From Fidelibacterota bacterium (GTDB lineage Bacteria; Marinisomatota; SORT01): a DNA stretch of 13,888 bases. The translations under genes were made by a program, and so were the position numbers. Below the pieces are notes generated by a model. It saw only the letters and a program-made list of their open reading frames with translations, was not told the origin of the DNA and ran no database searches. The stretch is from contig JADFMS010000036.1 of the NCBI GenBank assembly GCA_022563775.1, positions 1 to 13,888 on the forward strand, written 5' to 3'. Every line of letters begins with the position of its first letter. Positions within the stretch are counted from its first letter, which is position 1. Of this stretch, positions 6,875 through 13,324 are shown piece by piece.

Positions 6875-7633
6875 CTAATTACTTTTGGGAATTAGTTTCC
6901 CGAGCAACCTTCTGAGTTTTTCAGAAGCGTCTTTTGACGGATTAATTAATAAGGAAAGAGATAAATTGAGTTTTCCATGCGCTGCAGCGATCGATTCGCT
7001 TATCAATTCATCACCAAAATAATGAACAGAATTTTTTGTTAGGTCTTCAGAAAATTCATCCAATCGATTGCGATCACTGTCGAACGCCGCCCATACACCC
7101 TTTTCAACCTTAAAACCTGCATTTTCGGACTCGGTTTTTCCGATTGATGTCAAGTCATTGTCATATACAGCAGTCATATCAGGAAATCTGGCTCCAAACT
7201 CATCAATATTCACCCCCACAAGCGGATTTATTCCCGACAGATTTATATGATCCTCAGCCCAGAACATCAGTTCTCCATTATCATCTTTTTTGAGCGACTC
7301 CCCTATTCCGAAAAGAAACAGTTCCGTTATCCCAAGGATTTGCAAAATCCTTACACCTGTCGCGCGTAACCTAACATCAACCTTTGAATCATCTTCAAAA
7401 AGCGGCAGTGTCGTTATAATTACACTATTATCAGCGGTTTCTGAATAAAAACCGCCACCTTTAAATCCTAAGTCTTTTAGTCCTGAAAGAGAAGAATAGG
7501 CGACAAATTTTTCTGAATTAAACTTTAAAAAAGTTTGTAGTTTATTACCGAGAACGAATGCTCTTTTGCCAATTAGTGGGAATCTACGCTGTATTTCATT
7601 TGCTGCGGACTTGAACCTCTCATAAAGGTCCAT
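6875..7633 (-). CDS. Degenerate purine-nucleoside-phosphorylase-like protein
   Basis: A 252-aa protein whose centre matches the trimeric PNP (PunA/DeoD type II) family: EDHINLSGINPLVG (127-140) and ARFPDMTAVYD (148-158) correspond to the PNP motif DHINL-G-NPL-GPN and RFPDM-YD. SLLINPSK (227-234) may align with the SLITNK segment holding the base-contacting Asn. Key parts are missing. The GSGLG phosphate loop reads LGNKLQ (28-33), and the Arg-x-His phosphate site before the YEG position is replaced by TTLPLFEDD. AAGG is absent, and the GPSFETPAE motif is replaced by a charged stretch (about 184-197). It is therefore probably not an active phosphorylase; it may be a nucleoside-binding or structural relative. 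It overlaps the end of divIVA by 14 nt and is last in the yggS-yggT-divIVA operon, so it may serve that system. Its own ribosome site is weak. Confidence 0.72.
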   Translation of the reverse strand: MDLYERFKSAANEIQRRFPLIGKRAFVLGNKLQTFLKFNSEKFVAYSSLSGLKDLGFKGGGFYSETADNSVIITTLPLFEDDSKVDVRLRATGVRILQILGITELFLFGIGESLKKDDNGELMFWAEDHINLSGINPLVGVNIDEFGARFPDMTAVYDNDLTSIGKTESENAGFKVEKGVWAAFDSDRNRLDEFSEDLTKNSVHYFGDELISESIAAAHGKLNLSLSLLINPSKDASEKLRRLLGKLIPKSN

Positions 7634-8255
7634 TCGATTCGCTCTTTTCTTTCAAAAAATCATCCATCATACTCGTAGGATGAGTTTGCTCCTCCGACTC
7701 AGATTCTTGAACATCTTCATTGCCTTGCTCATGTATAACCGGTTCGGAGTCTGGCTTATCATCGTCAATAAATTCTTTCCTGACAACCTTTTCCCCTTCA
7801 TCCGTATTCGCCTCGTCGAACAATTCCAATAGCTCTATCTGAGAATTCAACAAACCTCTCAATTTAACCGCAAATGAATTTCTCAATACTGTCAATCGAG
7901 TTATCTCGTCCTCAATCTTTGAGACTTTTTTGCGAGCTGAGTCCAATATTTTATCCGCCTGTAATTCCGCCTCCCCTACTATCAACTCCGCTTCCTTGCG
8001 AGAATTTTGCATCGATTTGTCGGTAGTCTCCTTAGCGCTTATTAGAGTATCCTGAAGACTTTTTTCCACCCGCCTGTATTCTTCAATCTCTTTTTCTAAC
8101 CTTTTACTTTTCTGTTCAAACTCTCTTCGTTCCTGCTGAAGTTTTTCAAATTCTTCAGAAGCAAGCTCAAGAAATACCTGAACTTCGTATTTATCGTATC
8201 CTCTTACTCCTTTTTTAAATTCCCATTTTCGTATGTCGATAGGTGAAAGTTTCAA
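7620..8255 (-). CDS. divIVA: DivIVA-domain coiled-coil protein
   Basis: The 211-aa protein starts with the membrane-curvature domain of DivIVA: MKLSPIDIRKWEFKKGVRGYD (family pattern: LTPLDI, F-K-RGYD, EV-FL), then KYEVQVFLELASEEFE. Residues about 28-145 are a long, highly charged coiled coil. The last 60 or so residues are acidic, low in complexity and presumably disordered (DDDKPDSEP, then ESESEEQ). DivIVA proteins mark poles or septa and recruit partners; here a role in division or envelope growth is inferred. The TTG start at 8255 has a near-perfect AGGAGG 6 nt upstream. It lies 14 bp after yggT and overlaps the phosphorylase-like gene, matching the yggS-yggT-divIVA clusters known from Gram-positive division loci. 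Confidence 0.9.
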   Translation of the reverse strand: MKLSPIDIRKWEFKKGVRGYDKYEVQVFLELASEEFEKLQQERREFEQKSKRLEKEIEEYRRVEKSLQDTLISAKETTDKSMQNSRKEAELIVGEAELQADKILDSARKKVSKIEDEITRLTVLRNSFAVKLRGLLNSQIELLELFDEANTDEGEKVVRKEFIDDDKPDSEPVIHEQGNEDVQESESEEQTHPTSMMDDFLKEKSESNGPL

Positions 8256-8261
8256 GCGTTA

Positions 8262-8267
8262 CCTCCT
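8262..8267 (-). promoter_or_regulatory. Strong ribosome binding site of divIVA (TTG start)
   Basis: AGGAGG on the minus strand lies 6 nt upstream of the TTG (8255-8253), in the 14-bp gap after yggT. It is the best Shine-Dalgarno in the window. Confidence 0.8.
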
Positions 8268-8269
8268 AC

Positions 8270-8569
8270 TTATTTAAGTCTAAATCCGACGTCAAGAAGA
8301 GTTTCAACTACAAATATATCCGCAAAATAAAGTACCAACAATACCACCATTGGAGAAAAATCGATCGTTCCTGTTCCTGCCGGCATATATTTTCTTACCG
8401 GCGCCAATAGAGGCTCTGTTATGTTATATAAGAAAACTACAAACTGATTGTCCCTGTCCACTTCGATCCATGATATTACCGACCGTATTAAGAAAAGTAC
8501 ATATCCGATACTTATCAACAGATTGAGAATCTTTCCCAGCGCTACTAATAAATTTCCGATGATTACCAC
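8270..8569 (-). CDS. yggT: YggT-family integral membrane protein
   Basis: The 99-aa protein has two hydrophobic membrane segments (about 3-30 and 70-92). Between them are the YggT family landmarks RSVISWI (29-35), then YNITEPLLAPVRKYMP, then GTIDFSPMVV. The family has one or two such repeats; this is the single-repeat form. Its biochemical function is not established, but it is regularly found beside yggS and divIVA/sepF genes and is linked to division or osmotic tolerance. The GTG start at 8569 has GGGAGG 5 nt upstream (8575-8580) and lies inside the last codons of yggS (GAG TGG TAA), a 7-nt overlap that suggests coupled translation. Confidence 0.9.
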   Translation of the reverse strand: MVIIGNLLVALGKILNLLISIGYVLFLIRSVISWIEVDRDNQFVVFLYNITEPLLAPVRKYMPAGTGTIDFSPMVVLLVLYFADIFVVETLLDVGFRLK

Positions 8570-9273
8570 TCGAACCTCCCGATAGAACGTTCACCAAATA
8601 TGGCTCGCCCGATTCTAACCATATTAGAACCTTCTTCGATCGCTATCTCAAAATCATTCGTCATACCCATCGAAAGATATTTCATATCAATCCCTTCAAT
8701 ATTTGAACCTGATGCCCTGTTGTATAACGATTTCAACTCTCGGAAAGCACTTCTAATCTTACTTTCACCTGTTGACCTCGGGCCTACCGTCATCATTCCA
8801 CTTATCTTCAATCCTGTGGTCTCGGTTATCTCACTTAGCAGATCTAACGTTTCTTCGGGTTTGACCCCAAATTTCGTATCTTCACCGGAAGTGTTAACCT
8901 CAAGTAGAAACTCTTTATCGTTTCCACCGGAAGAAGCTATTTTTTTCGCAAGTTTTAAACTGTCCACGGAATGTATGATATCGAATAATCTCAGCGCCTT
9001 GTTGATCTTATTCGACTGTAAATGTCCTACCATATGCTTTTTAAATCCGCCAATAGTATTGGGGAACTTTCTTTCAGCTTCCTGAATTCGATTTTCACCT
9101 ATATCGGTGATGCCTGCGTTAACAGCTTCTATCAGTGCCTGAGCGTCAAAAGTTTTAGAGATTCCAACAATTGTAACTTCTCCTTCGCGCCTTCCATACT
9201 TCAACTCTGCATCATTCACTCTTTCGAGCACTTGAGCGACATTTTCAGCTATTGATATAGTAATTAAATCCAA
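8563..9273 (-). CDS. yggS: PLP homeostasis protein (YggS / PROSC / PLPBP family)
   Basis: The 236-aa protein is a non-catalytic pyridoxal-5'-phosphate-binding TIM-barrel protein that buffers PLP. The Schiff-base lysine is K40 in VGISKT. Other hallmarks are DIGENRIQEAERKF, HMVGHLQSNKINKAL, VNTSGEDTKFG, SGMMTVGP, then LSMGMTNDFEIAI and GSNMVRIGRAIFGER near the end. Length is normal. The TTG at 9273 is the best start seen. It has no Shine-Dalgarno, and the predicted promoter would give a leader of only about 6 nt, so initiation could be near-leaderless; an unusual start a few codons downstream cannot be excluded. It is first gene of yggS-yggT-divIVA-phosphorylase-like. Confidence 0.94.
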   Translation of the reverse strand: MDLITISIAENVAQVLERVNDAELKYGRREGEVTIVGISKTFDAQALIEAVNAGITDIGENRIQEAERKFPNTIGGFKKHMVGHLQSNKINKALRLFDIIHSVDSLKLAKKIASSGGNDKEFLLEVNTSGEDTKFGVKPEETLDLLSEITETTGLKISGMMTVGPRSTGESKIRSAFRELKSLYNRASGSNIEGIDMKYLSMGMTNDFEIAIEEGSNMVRIGRAIFGERSIGRFEW

Positions 9274-9285
9274 AATAACTAAGTT

Positions 9286-9314
9286 AATATATCCTCAGAC
9301 CGCACTAAAATCAA
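9286..9314 (-). promoter_or_regulatory. Sigma70-like promoter of the yggS-yggT-divIVA operon
   Basis: On the minus strand TTGATT (9314-9309) and TATATT (9291-9286) are separated by exactly 17 bp, matching 4/6 and 5/6 of the consensus. Transcription would start near 9279, only a few nt before the TTG of yggS. An 11-bp odd palindrome, TAACTAAGTTA (9276-9286), covers the predicted start point. It lies in the 57-bp gap after cysS, which otherwise holds only a weak 5-bp hairpin. Confidence 0.5.
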
Positions 9315-9330
9315 GCGGTTTAGGTTAGAG

Positions 9331-10767
9331 CTATTTTCTCCTTTTCGGGACAGTACCACGAGGAGTATCTTCTAAGTTGTATCCCATTTCAAACAATTCT
9401 TCCCTGATCTTATCAGACAAATCCCAATCCTTGGCTAAACGAGCATCTTCCCTCTGCTTTATCTTTTCATAGACCGATTCATCTATTTCTGTCTCTTTTT
9501 CCTGTAATATTCCTAACATTTCATCGAATTTATACAACTGCCTAACAAATTGGTCTGCTTCCTCCTTCCCTATATCATCCTCATCTTTTAGAATATTCGC
9601 TTTTCGCATAGTCCGGTAAAGAGCTGACAAGGCTTCTGAAATGTTCAAGTCATCATCAAAAGCTTCCTCAAATTCCCTTTGGAGCTCCATAGGTCCCGCA
9701 GCACTTAGATTTATGGATCTCGTAGCGCTAAGTTTTACATCATCAAATCTTCCTTTCCCCCTGATTCTTTCCATGCTGTTGACAAAGTCGGTTATTTTCC
9801 GGATGTTCCCCTCAGCTTCTATCAGCTTCTTATCGGTCAGATCAAGCTGCGAACGATAGTGAGTAGAGAGAAGCGCTAATCGTATCGCTTCAGGTGAATA
9901 TTTCTTAATTAGATCTTCCAATAATATTATATTGCCACGAGATTTAGACATCTTCTCACCTTCATATATAAGGTGAGCGCAGTGCATCCACTGCTTGACA
10001 AACTTTTTACCGGATGCGGCTTCGCTTTGCGCTATTTCGTTTTCATGATGAGGAAAGATATTGTCAACACCGCCGCAATGAATATCCAACTCCTCGCCAA
10101 GGTATTTCATTGACATTGCCGAACATTCGATGTGCCAACCGGGACGACCTTTTCCCAATGAAGTTTCCCAATAAATATCTCCGTCTTCTTCTTTCCATGC
10201 TTTCCACAGAACAAAATCATTGATACCCTCTTTATCGTATTCATCTTCGGATATCCGCTCACCTACCTTCATAGCTTTTTGATCTAACTGAATAAGATTT
10301 TCTCTTCCATATTTGGAGTATTTGTCTATCGAAAAATATACAGAGCTATCGTCTGCCTTGTAGGCGAACTTTTTCTTGAGAAGCACCTCTATCAATTCGA
10401 CCATCTCGTCAATTGTCTCTGTAGCCCTTGGGTATTCATCCGCGCTTTTTACATTTAAAACAGACAGCCCATTTTTAAACGCTTTTTCATATCTCCTTGT
10501 TATAGAGACAAGCTGGCTCTTATCTCCGCCGGATGCTTTTATAGTCTTGTCATCGACATCCGTTATATTCATTATCAGTGTCACGTTATAACCCTTGTAT
10601 TCCAAATACCTCCGCAGAAGATCCCCGAAGACATACGCCCTGTAATTACCAATATGCGGATAACTGTAAACCGTTGGACCGCACGCGTACATCTTTACTT
10701 CTTTGCCATGAAGCGGAACAAACTCTTCCTTCTTCCTGGAAAGAGTGTTATAAAGTTTCAGAGTCAT
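9331..10767 (-). CDS. cysS: Cysteinyl-tRNA synthetase
   Basis: The 478-aa class I aminoacyl-tRNA synthetase attaches cysteine to tRNA-Cys. The HIGH-type motif is PHIGN (37-41) and the KMSKS loop is 272-276 in GEKMSKSRGN. The zinc site that selects cysteine is C29 (MYACGPTVY), C215 (WHIECSAM), H240 and E244 (PHHENE). The C-terminal part holds the helical DALR-like domain and the anticodon-binding region, ending in RGTVPKRRK. Length is close to the E. coli enzyme (461 aa). The ATG at 10767 has an AT-rich leader without a visible Shine-Dalgarno. It is flanked by gaps of 57-58 bp and probably has its own promoter, which I could not define. Confidence 0.98.
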   Translation of the reverse strand: MTLKLYNTLSRKKEEFVPLHGKEVKMYACGPTVYSYPHIGNYRAYVFGDLLRRYLEYKGYNVTLIMNITDVDDKTIKASGGDKSQLVSITRRYEKAFKNGLSVLNVKSADEYPRATETIDEMVELIEVLLKKKFAYKADDSSVYFSIDKYSKYGRENLIQLDQKAMKVGERISEDEYDKEGINDFVLWKAWKEEDGDIYWETSLGKGRPGWHIECSAMSMKYLGEELDIHCGGVDNIFPHHENEIAQSEAASGKKFVKQWMHCAHLIYEGEKMSKSRGNIILLEDLIKKYSPEAIRLALLSTHYRSQLDLTDKKLIEAEGNIRKITDFVNSMERIRGKGRFDDVKLSATRSINLSAAGPMELQREFEEAFDDDLNISEALSALYRTMRKANILKDEDDIGKEEADQFVRQLYKFDEMLGILQEKETEIDESVYEKIKQREDARLAKDWDLSDKIREELFEMGYNLEDTPRGTVPKRRK

Positions 10768-10779
10768 AAAACTAAATTA

Positions 10780-10822
10780 AAACATTTCAGATGTTTAAAC
10801 AAGCCCAAGAAAATTAACTTGG
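10780..10822 (-). other. Two weak hairpins between the cytochrome gene and cysS
   Basis: In the 58-bp gap, CCAAG-8 nt-CTTGG (10805-10822) and AAACAT-5 nt-ATGTTT (10780-10796) can fold. On the minus strand the second is followed by a T/A-rich run. Together they could form a weak terminator for the cytochrome gene or a cysS leader structure, but both stems are short. Confidence 0.25.
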
Positions 10823-10825
10823 TCG

Positions 10826-12919
10826 TTAGTTGAACTTTTGTATTGACAGCTCAATCTGAGTAAGCATTTTTCTTGCATTTTTATTATTAGGAGCAAGTTC
10901 GAGCAGATTTAACAGCTGTTTTCTGGCCATAGTTAGTTCTCCTCGCTTTGCGTAGACGCTTGCAAGATTGCCGTAAGCAGGAATATAGCGAGGATCAATT
11001 CCTAATATCCTGTCAAATAATTTGATCGCTCCTTCATCATCTCCCTCGGCAATGAGAATCGAACCGAGATGAGATAGTGCCGGAGTGTAATCGGGATCAA
11101 GACGGAGAGCTTCTTGAATGTACTCTCTACTCCTTAAAGTATTATCGTAGTCTACTAAATAAAGTCTGCCTAAATTTACATAAGAACCCGTATATGAAGG
11201 CTCTGACTCTATCGCCCTAATATAGTAATCTATTGCCTTTTCCGAATTCCCCGCGCTCTGCTCCAAATTCCCCAAATTTGTCAGTACCAACGCGTCTTCA
11301 GCATAGATCTCGAGACTTTTTAAATACGCATTCATGGCATTATCTTTTTCACCTAATTTTTCATAGGAAATTCCCAAAGCGAAGTGAGAACCCATATGCT
11401 CAGGATGCAGCTTAATAGCTCTTTCAAACGCCTGAGCAGCTTTTCGAGGATTATTCAGACTAAGGTGAGCCTTACCGAGATTATACAGTCCTCCGATATG
11501 CCCATGATTTGATTTCAATCCTTCTTCCAAGAGCTCGACCGCCCTACGCAAATATTCCTGTTCAGCGTGTTTCTCCTCAAAATACTTTACATACGCTATT
11601 CCTAAACGAATATCCGCAGCGTTGTCTGTTTCCCCCATAAAGTCTTTAAGCGTAATGAGCCTGCCTTCTTCTTTTTTCGGTTCATTTTCACCCAACCTTT
11701 TTCTTATCCAGTGATCTGTAAAATTCACATGCAACACGTCAGCGGCATCACCCTGCTTCATATGACAGCTAATACAATCTGCGTCCACTTGATGCTCAAC
11801 CTCCTCCGATCCCTGAGACAGATTATCAAGCTCGTGACATTGAAGACATTTGTTAATAAAGTGAGTCCTTCCGAGAGATTTTACCGGATTATGCGGGTCA
11901 TGACAAACTATGCAGGTCATTGCTCCATTACTCTTAATGTAGCATGCGCTAAGGCTTGTTCGTTCTCCGTGACTGGCTATATCAAAATTGTTAGGTGAGA
12001 TATCATCCGTAATATAAATGGATTTTAAATCCGTTATCCGCATACCGGGACGAAAACTATCTGATTTCATTCCTTCTTTAAAAACTGATTTCTCTCCGAG
12101 CAGATGACACTGAAGACAGACATCCATCTGCTCTCTTAGGGGTAGCCGTGCAGGATTTACTATTGTCGGATCCCTTTTCCCCGAGGTAGCTGTATTTATC
12201 TTCCAGCCGTATCGGGATTCAACATGAAGTTCTCCGGGGCCATGACACCGTTCGCATCCAATTCCGCTCGGAATATTTCTGAATTTATTTTCTGAATTTT
12301 CCACATACTCCGTATATGAGTTGTGACAATTCATACATTCAGTCACTATCGGTCTTGAAAACCTTTGATTTCTTTTAAGATACCCAGGACTAAGATCCCA
12401 TTTTTCTTTAATCGAATACCAGGTCACAGGCATTTCATACATTAAGCCATTGATCATTGTAATGTACGTTCTAGCTTGTCTTCCCGATCCGACGATCCAT
12501 TCAATCTTTCTTTTTAGTTCATGAATTTGATTTCCATCTTCATCAAGTCTATATTCACGCTGATAAAATTCTCCTCCCTCTTGAGTCATTTCATACTGAA
12601 AATTTGAAATTTTGTCAGACACACTGTTGTTCGATTTGAAATTTTCGATAACGTTCCCGGTGGTTGGCTTATAAAAAGACATCCCCATTCCGGTTTGTTT
12701 GTAGGATCTGAATATTTCGAGATGGCAGGTTGAGCAAGCCTCATCACCTACATATTTAACTTCAGGAGTCATATTCAAATATTCGTACGAGGGTGAAGGT
12801 CTATTATGATTCAACAAATCATTTGACGAGGAGAAAAAATAGTGGTAATAAAACCAACCCGAAAATAGGAAGATCAAAATTGCGATAGGAATGATATAAA
12901 TTTTCGTGTTCGTTTTCAT
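10826..12919 (-). CDS. Membrane-anchored heptaheme c-type cytochrome fused to TPR repeats
   Basis: The 697-aa protein has an N-terminal signal anchor (about residues 7-29), so the rest should face the periplasm. Seven CxxCH heme c sites follow: C62-H66 (CSTCH), C195-H199 (CMNCH), C222-H226 (CERCH), C268-H272 (CLQCH), C336-H340 (CIVCH), C358-H362 (CLQCH) and C382-H386 (CISCH). The contexts YVGDEACSTCH, GIGCERCHGPGE and TCIVCHDPHNP match the cytochrome c554-like multiheme family. Residues about 475-680 hold six tetratricopeptide repeats (for example GGLYNLGKAHLSLNNPRKA and VLTNLGNLEQSAGNSEKA), with a possible degenerate one before them. The family is widespread in respiratory bacteria; its redox partner is unknown and no oxidase, quinol dehydrogenase or cytochrome maturation gene is adjacent. 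The ATG at 12919 has an AT-rich leader, no Shine-Dalgarno, and an inverted repeat 16 bp upstream. Confidence 0.93.
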   Translation of the reverse strand: MKTNTKIYIIPIAILIFLFSGWFYYHYFFSSSNDLLNHNRPSPSYEYLNMTPEVKYVGDEACSTCHLEIFRSYKQTGMGMSFYKPTTGNVIENFKSNNSVSDKISNFQYEMTQEGGEFYQREYRLDEDGNQIHELKRKIEWIVGSGRQARTYITMINGLMYEMPVTWYSIKEKWDLSPGYLKRNQRFSRPIVTECMNCHNSYTEYVENSENKFRNIPSGIGCERCHGPGELHVESRYGWKINTATSGKRDPTIVNPARLPLREQMDVCLQCHLLGEKSVFKEGMKSDSFRPGMRITDLKSIYITDDISPNNFDIASHGERTSLSACYIKSNGAMTCIVCHDPHNPVKSLGRTHFINKCLQCHELDNLSQGSEEVEHQVDADCISCHMKQGDAADVLHVNFTDHWIRKRLGENEPKKEEGRLITLKDFMGETDNAADIRLGIAYVKYFEEKHAEQEYLRRAVELLEEGLKSNHGHIGGLYNLGKAHLSLNNPRKAAQAFERAIKLHPEHMGSHFALGISYEKLGEKDNAMNAYLKSLEIYAEDALVLTNLGNLEQSAGNSEKAIDYYIRAIESEPSYTGSYVNLGRLYLVDYDNTLRSREYIQEALRLDPDYTPALSHLGSILIAEGDDEGAIKLFDRILGIDPRYIPAYGNLASVYAKRGELTMARKQLLNLLELAPNNKNARKMLTQIELSIQKFN

Positions 12920-12934
12920 TAAAAAATGTTCAAT

Positions 12935-12956
12935 ATTAGTTTAGAATTAAACCAAT
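12935..12956. repeat. Dyad repeat copy A (upstream of the cytochrome gene)
   Basis: ATTAGTTTA, 4 nt (GAAT), TAAACCAAT. The arms pair at 8 of 9 positions. It ends 16 bp before the cytochrome start codon, in the leader or promoter region, where a dimeric regulator could act. Confidence 0.6.
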
Positions 12957-12964
12957 TTTGTAAA

Positions 12965-12976
12965 ATAAGTACTTAT
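12965..12976. repeat. Perfect 12-bp palindrome ATAAGTACTTAT
   Basis: A self-complementary 12-mer about 45 bp upstream of the cytochrome start codon, next to dyad copy A. It could be a regulator site, but in AT-rich DNA this length may arise by chance. Confidence 0.35.
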
Positions 12977-13117
12977 CCCGTTTTTACTTCATTATCAAGT
13001 TATGTAGAGCCGAATGGCATTCCATTTCAATTAATCTTTCCATTTAATATCTATATATAATAATTAATAATATTTTTTACTATATCCTGTATATAATGAG
13101 CATAAAATGAATAAAAT

Positions 13118-13139
13118 ACTGGTTTATACTTAAACTAAT
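13118..13139. repeat. Dyad repeat copy B (centre of the gap)
   Basis: ACTGGTTTA, 4 nt (TACT), TAAACTAAT. The arms pair at 7 of 9 positions. It starts 183 bp after copy A. It matches copy C at 19 of 22 positions in direct orientation, and the 44 bp ending where GTTTA begins (13078-13121) match the equivalent stretch before copy C (13263-13306) at 28 positions, so B and C look like remnants of one duplicated segment. Confidence 0.65.
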
Positions 13140-13302
13140 ATTATTCCTTAAAAAACATCTTAATGATAGAGTTGCTTCATGCAATTAATGATACTTTCTT
13201 TCAATTGGCCATCTGTTTGTACAATTGAACTATACATTTTGTTGTTTTTTAACCTTATATTATACTATATATAGAATTTTCTGCACAAAAAGCGTATAAA
13301 TT

Positions 13303-13324
13303 ATTAGTTTATTCTTAAACTAAT
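13303..13324. repeat. Dyad repeat copy C (overlaps the end of the oligopeptidase gene)
   Basis: ATTAGTTTA, 4 nt (TTCT), TAAACTAAT: a perfect 9-4-9 inverted repeat starting 185 bp after copy B. It contains the TAG stop of the peptidase gene (13320-13322). As RNA it could form a 9-bp AT-rich hairpin at the end of that transcript, but no T-run follows. Confidence 0.7.

Larger units (their letters stand above)
12920..13319. other. 400-bp AT-rich intergenic region carrying three 22-bp dyads
   Basis: There is no convincing gene here. The region is strongly AT-rich and should contain the promoter of the cytochrome gene (minus strand), though I found no good -35/-10 pair. It holds three copies of a 9-4-9 inverted repeat (the last extends to 13324, into the end of the next gene), a perfect 12-bp palindrome (12965-12976), and a TTCAATTG/CAATTGAA inverted repeat with a 14-nt spacer (13200-13229). 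A 31-codon plus-strand ORF (13179-13274) lacks support. Confidence 0.7.

Noticed and set aside
8600..9085. 161-aa plus-strand open frame
   Set aside because: It is antisense to the well-supported yggS, has no recognisable motif and no ribosome site. The other plus-strand frames over real genes were dropped for the same reasons.
13012..13022. GAATGGCATTC odd palindrome
   Set aside because: Too short, single copy, and not at a recognisable promoter.
13200..13229. TTCAATTG / CAATTGAA inverted repeat with a 14-nt spacer
   Set aside because: Perfect 8-bp arms, but the AT-rich setting, long spacer and distance from any start codon make a function hard to argue.
13179..13274. 31-codon hydrophobic plus-strand ORF in the intergenic region
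   Set aside because: No good ribosome site, very AT-rich, and such ORFs are expected by chance in this composition.
12935..13324. The three dyads as a CRISPR array
   Set aside because: Only three imperfect copies, about 160 bp between them instead of 25-50, and no cas genes.
13302..13324. Dyad copy C as an intrinsic terminator of the oligopeptidase gene
   Set aside because: The stem is almost all A/T and no T-run follows on the minus strand, so ordinary Rho-independent termination is unlikely.
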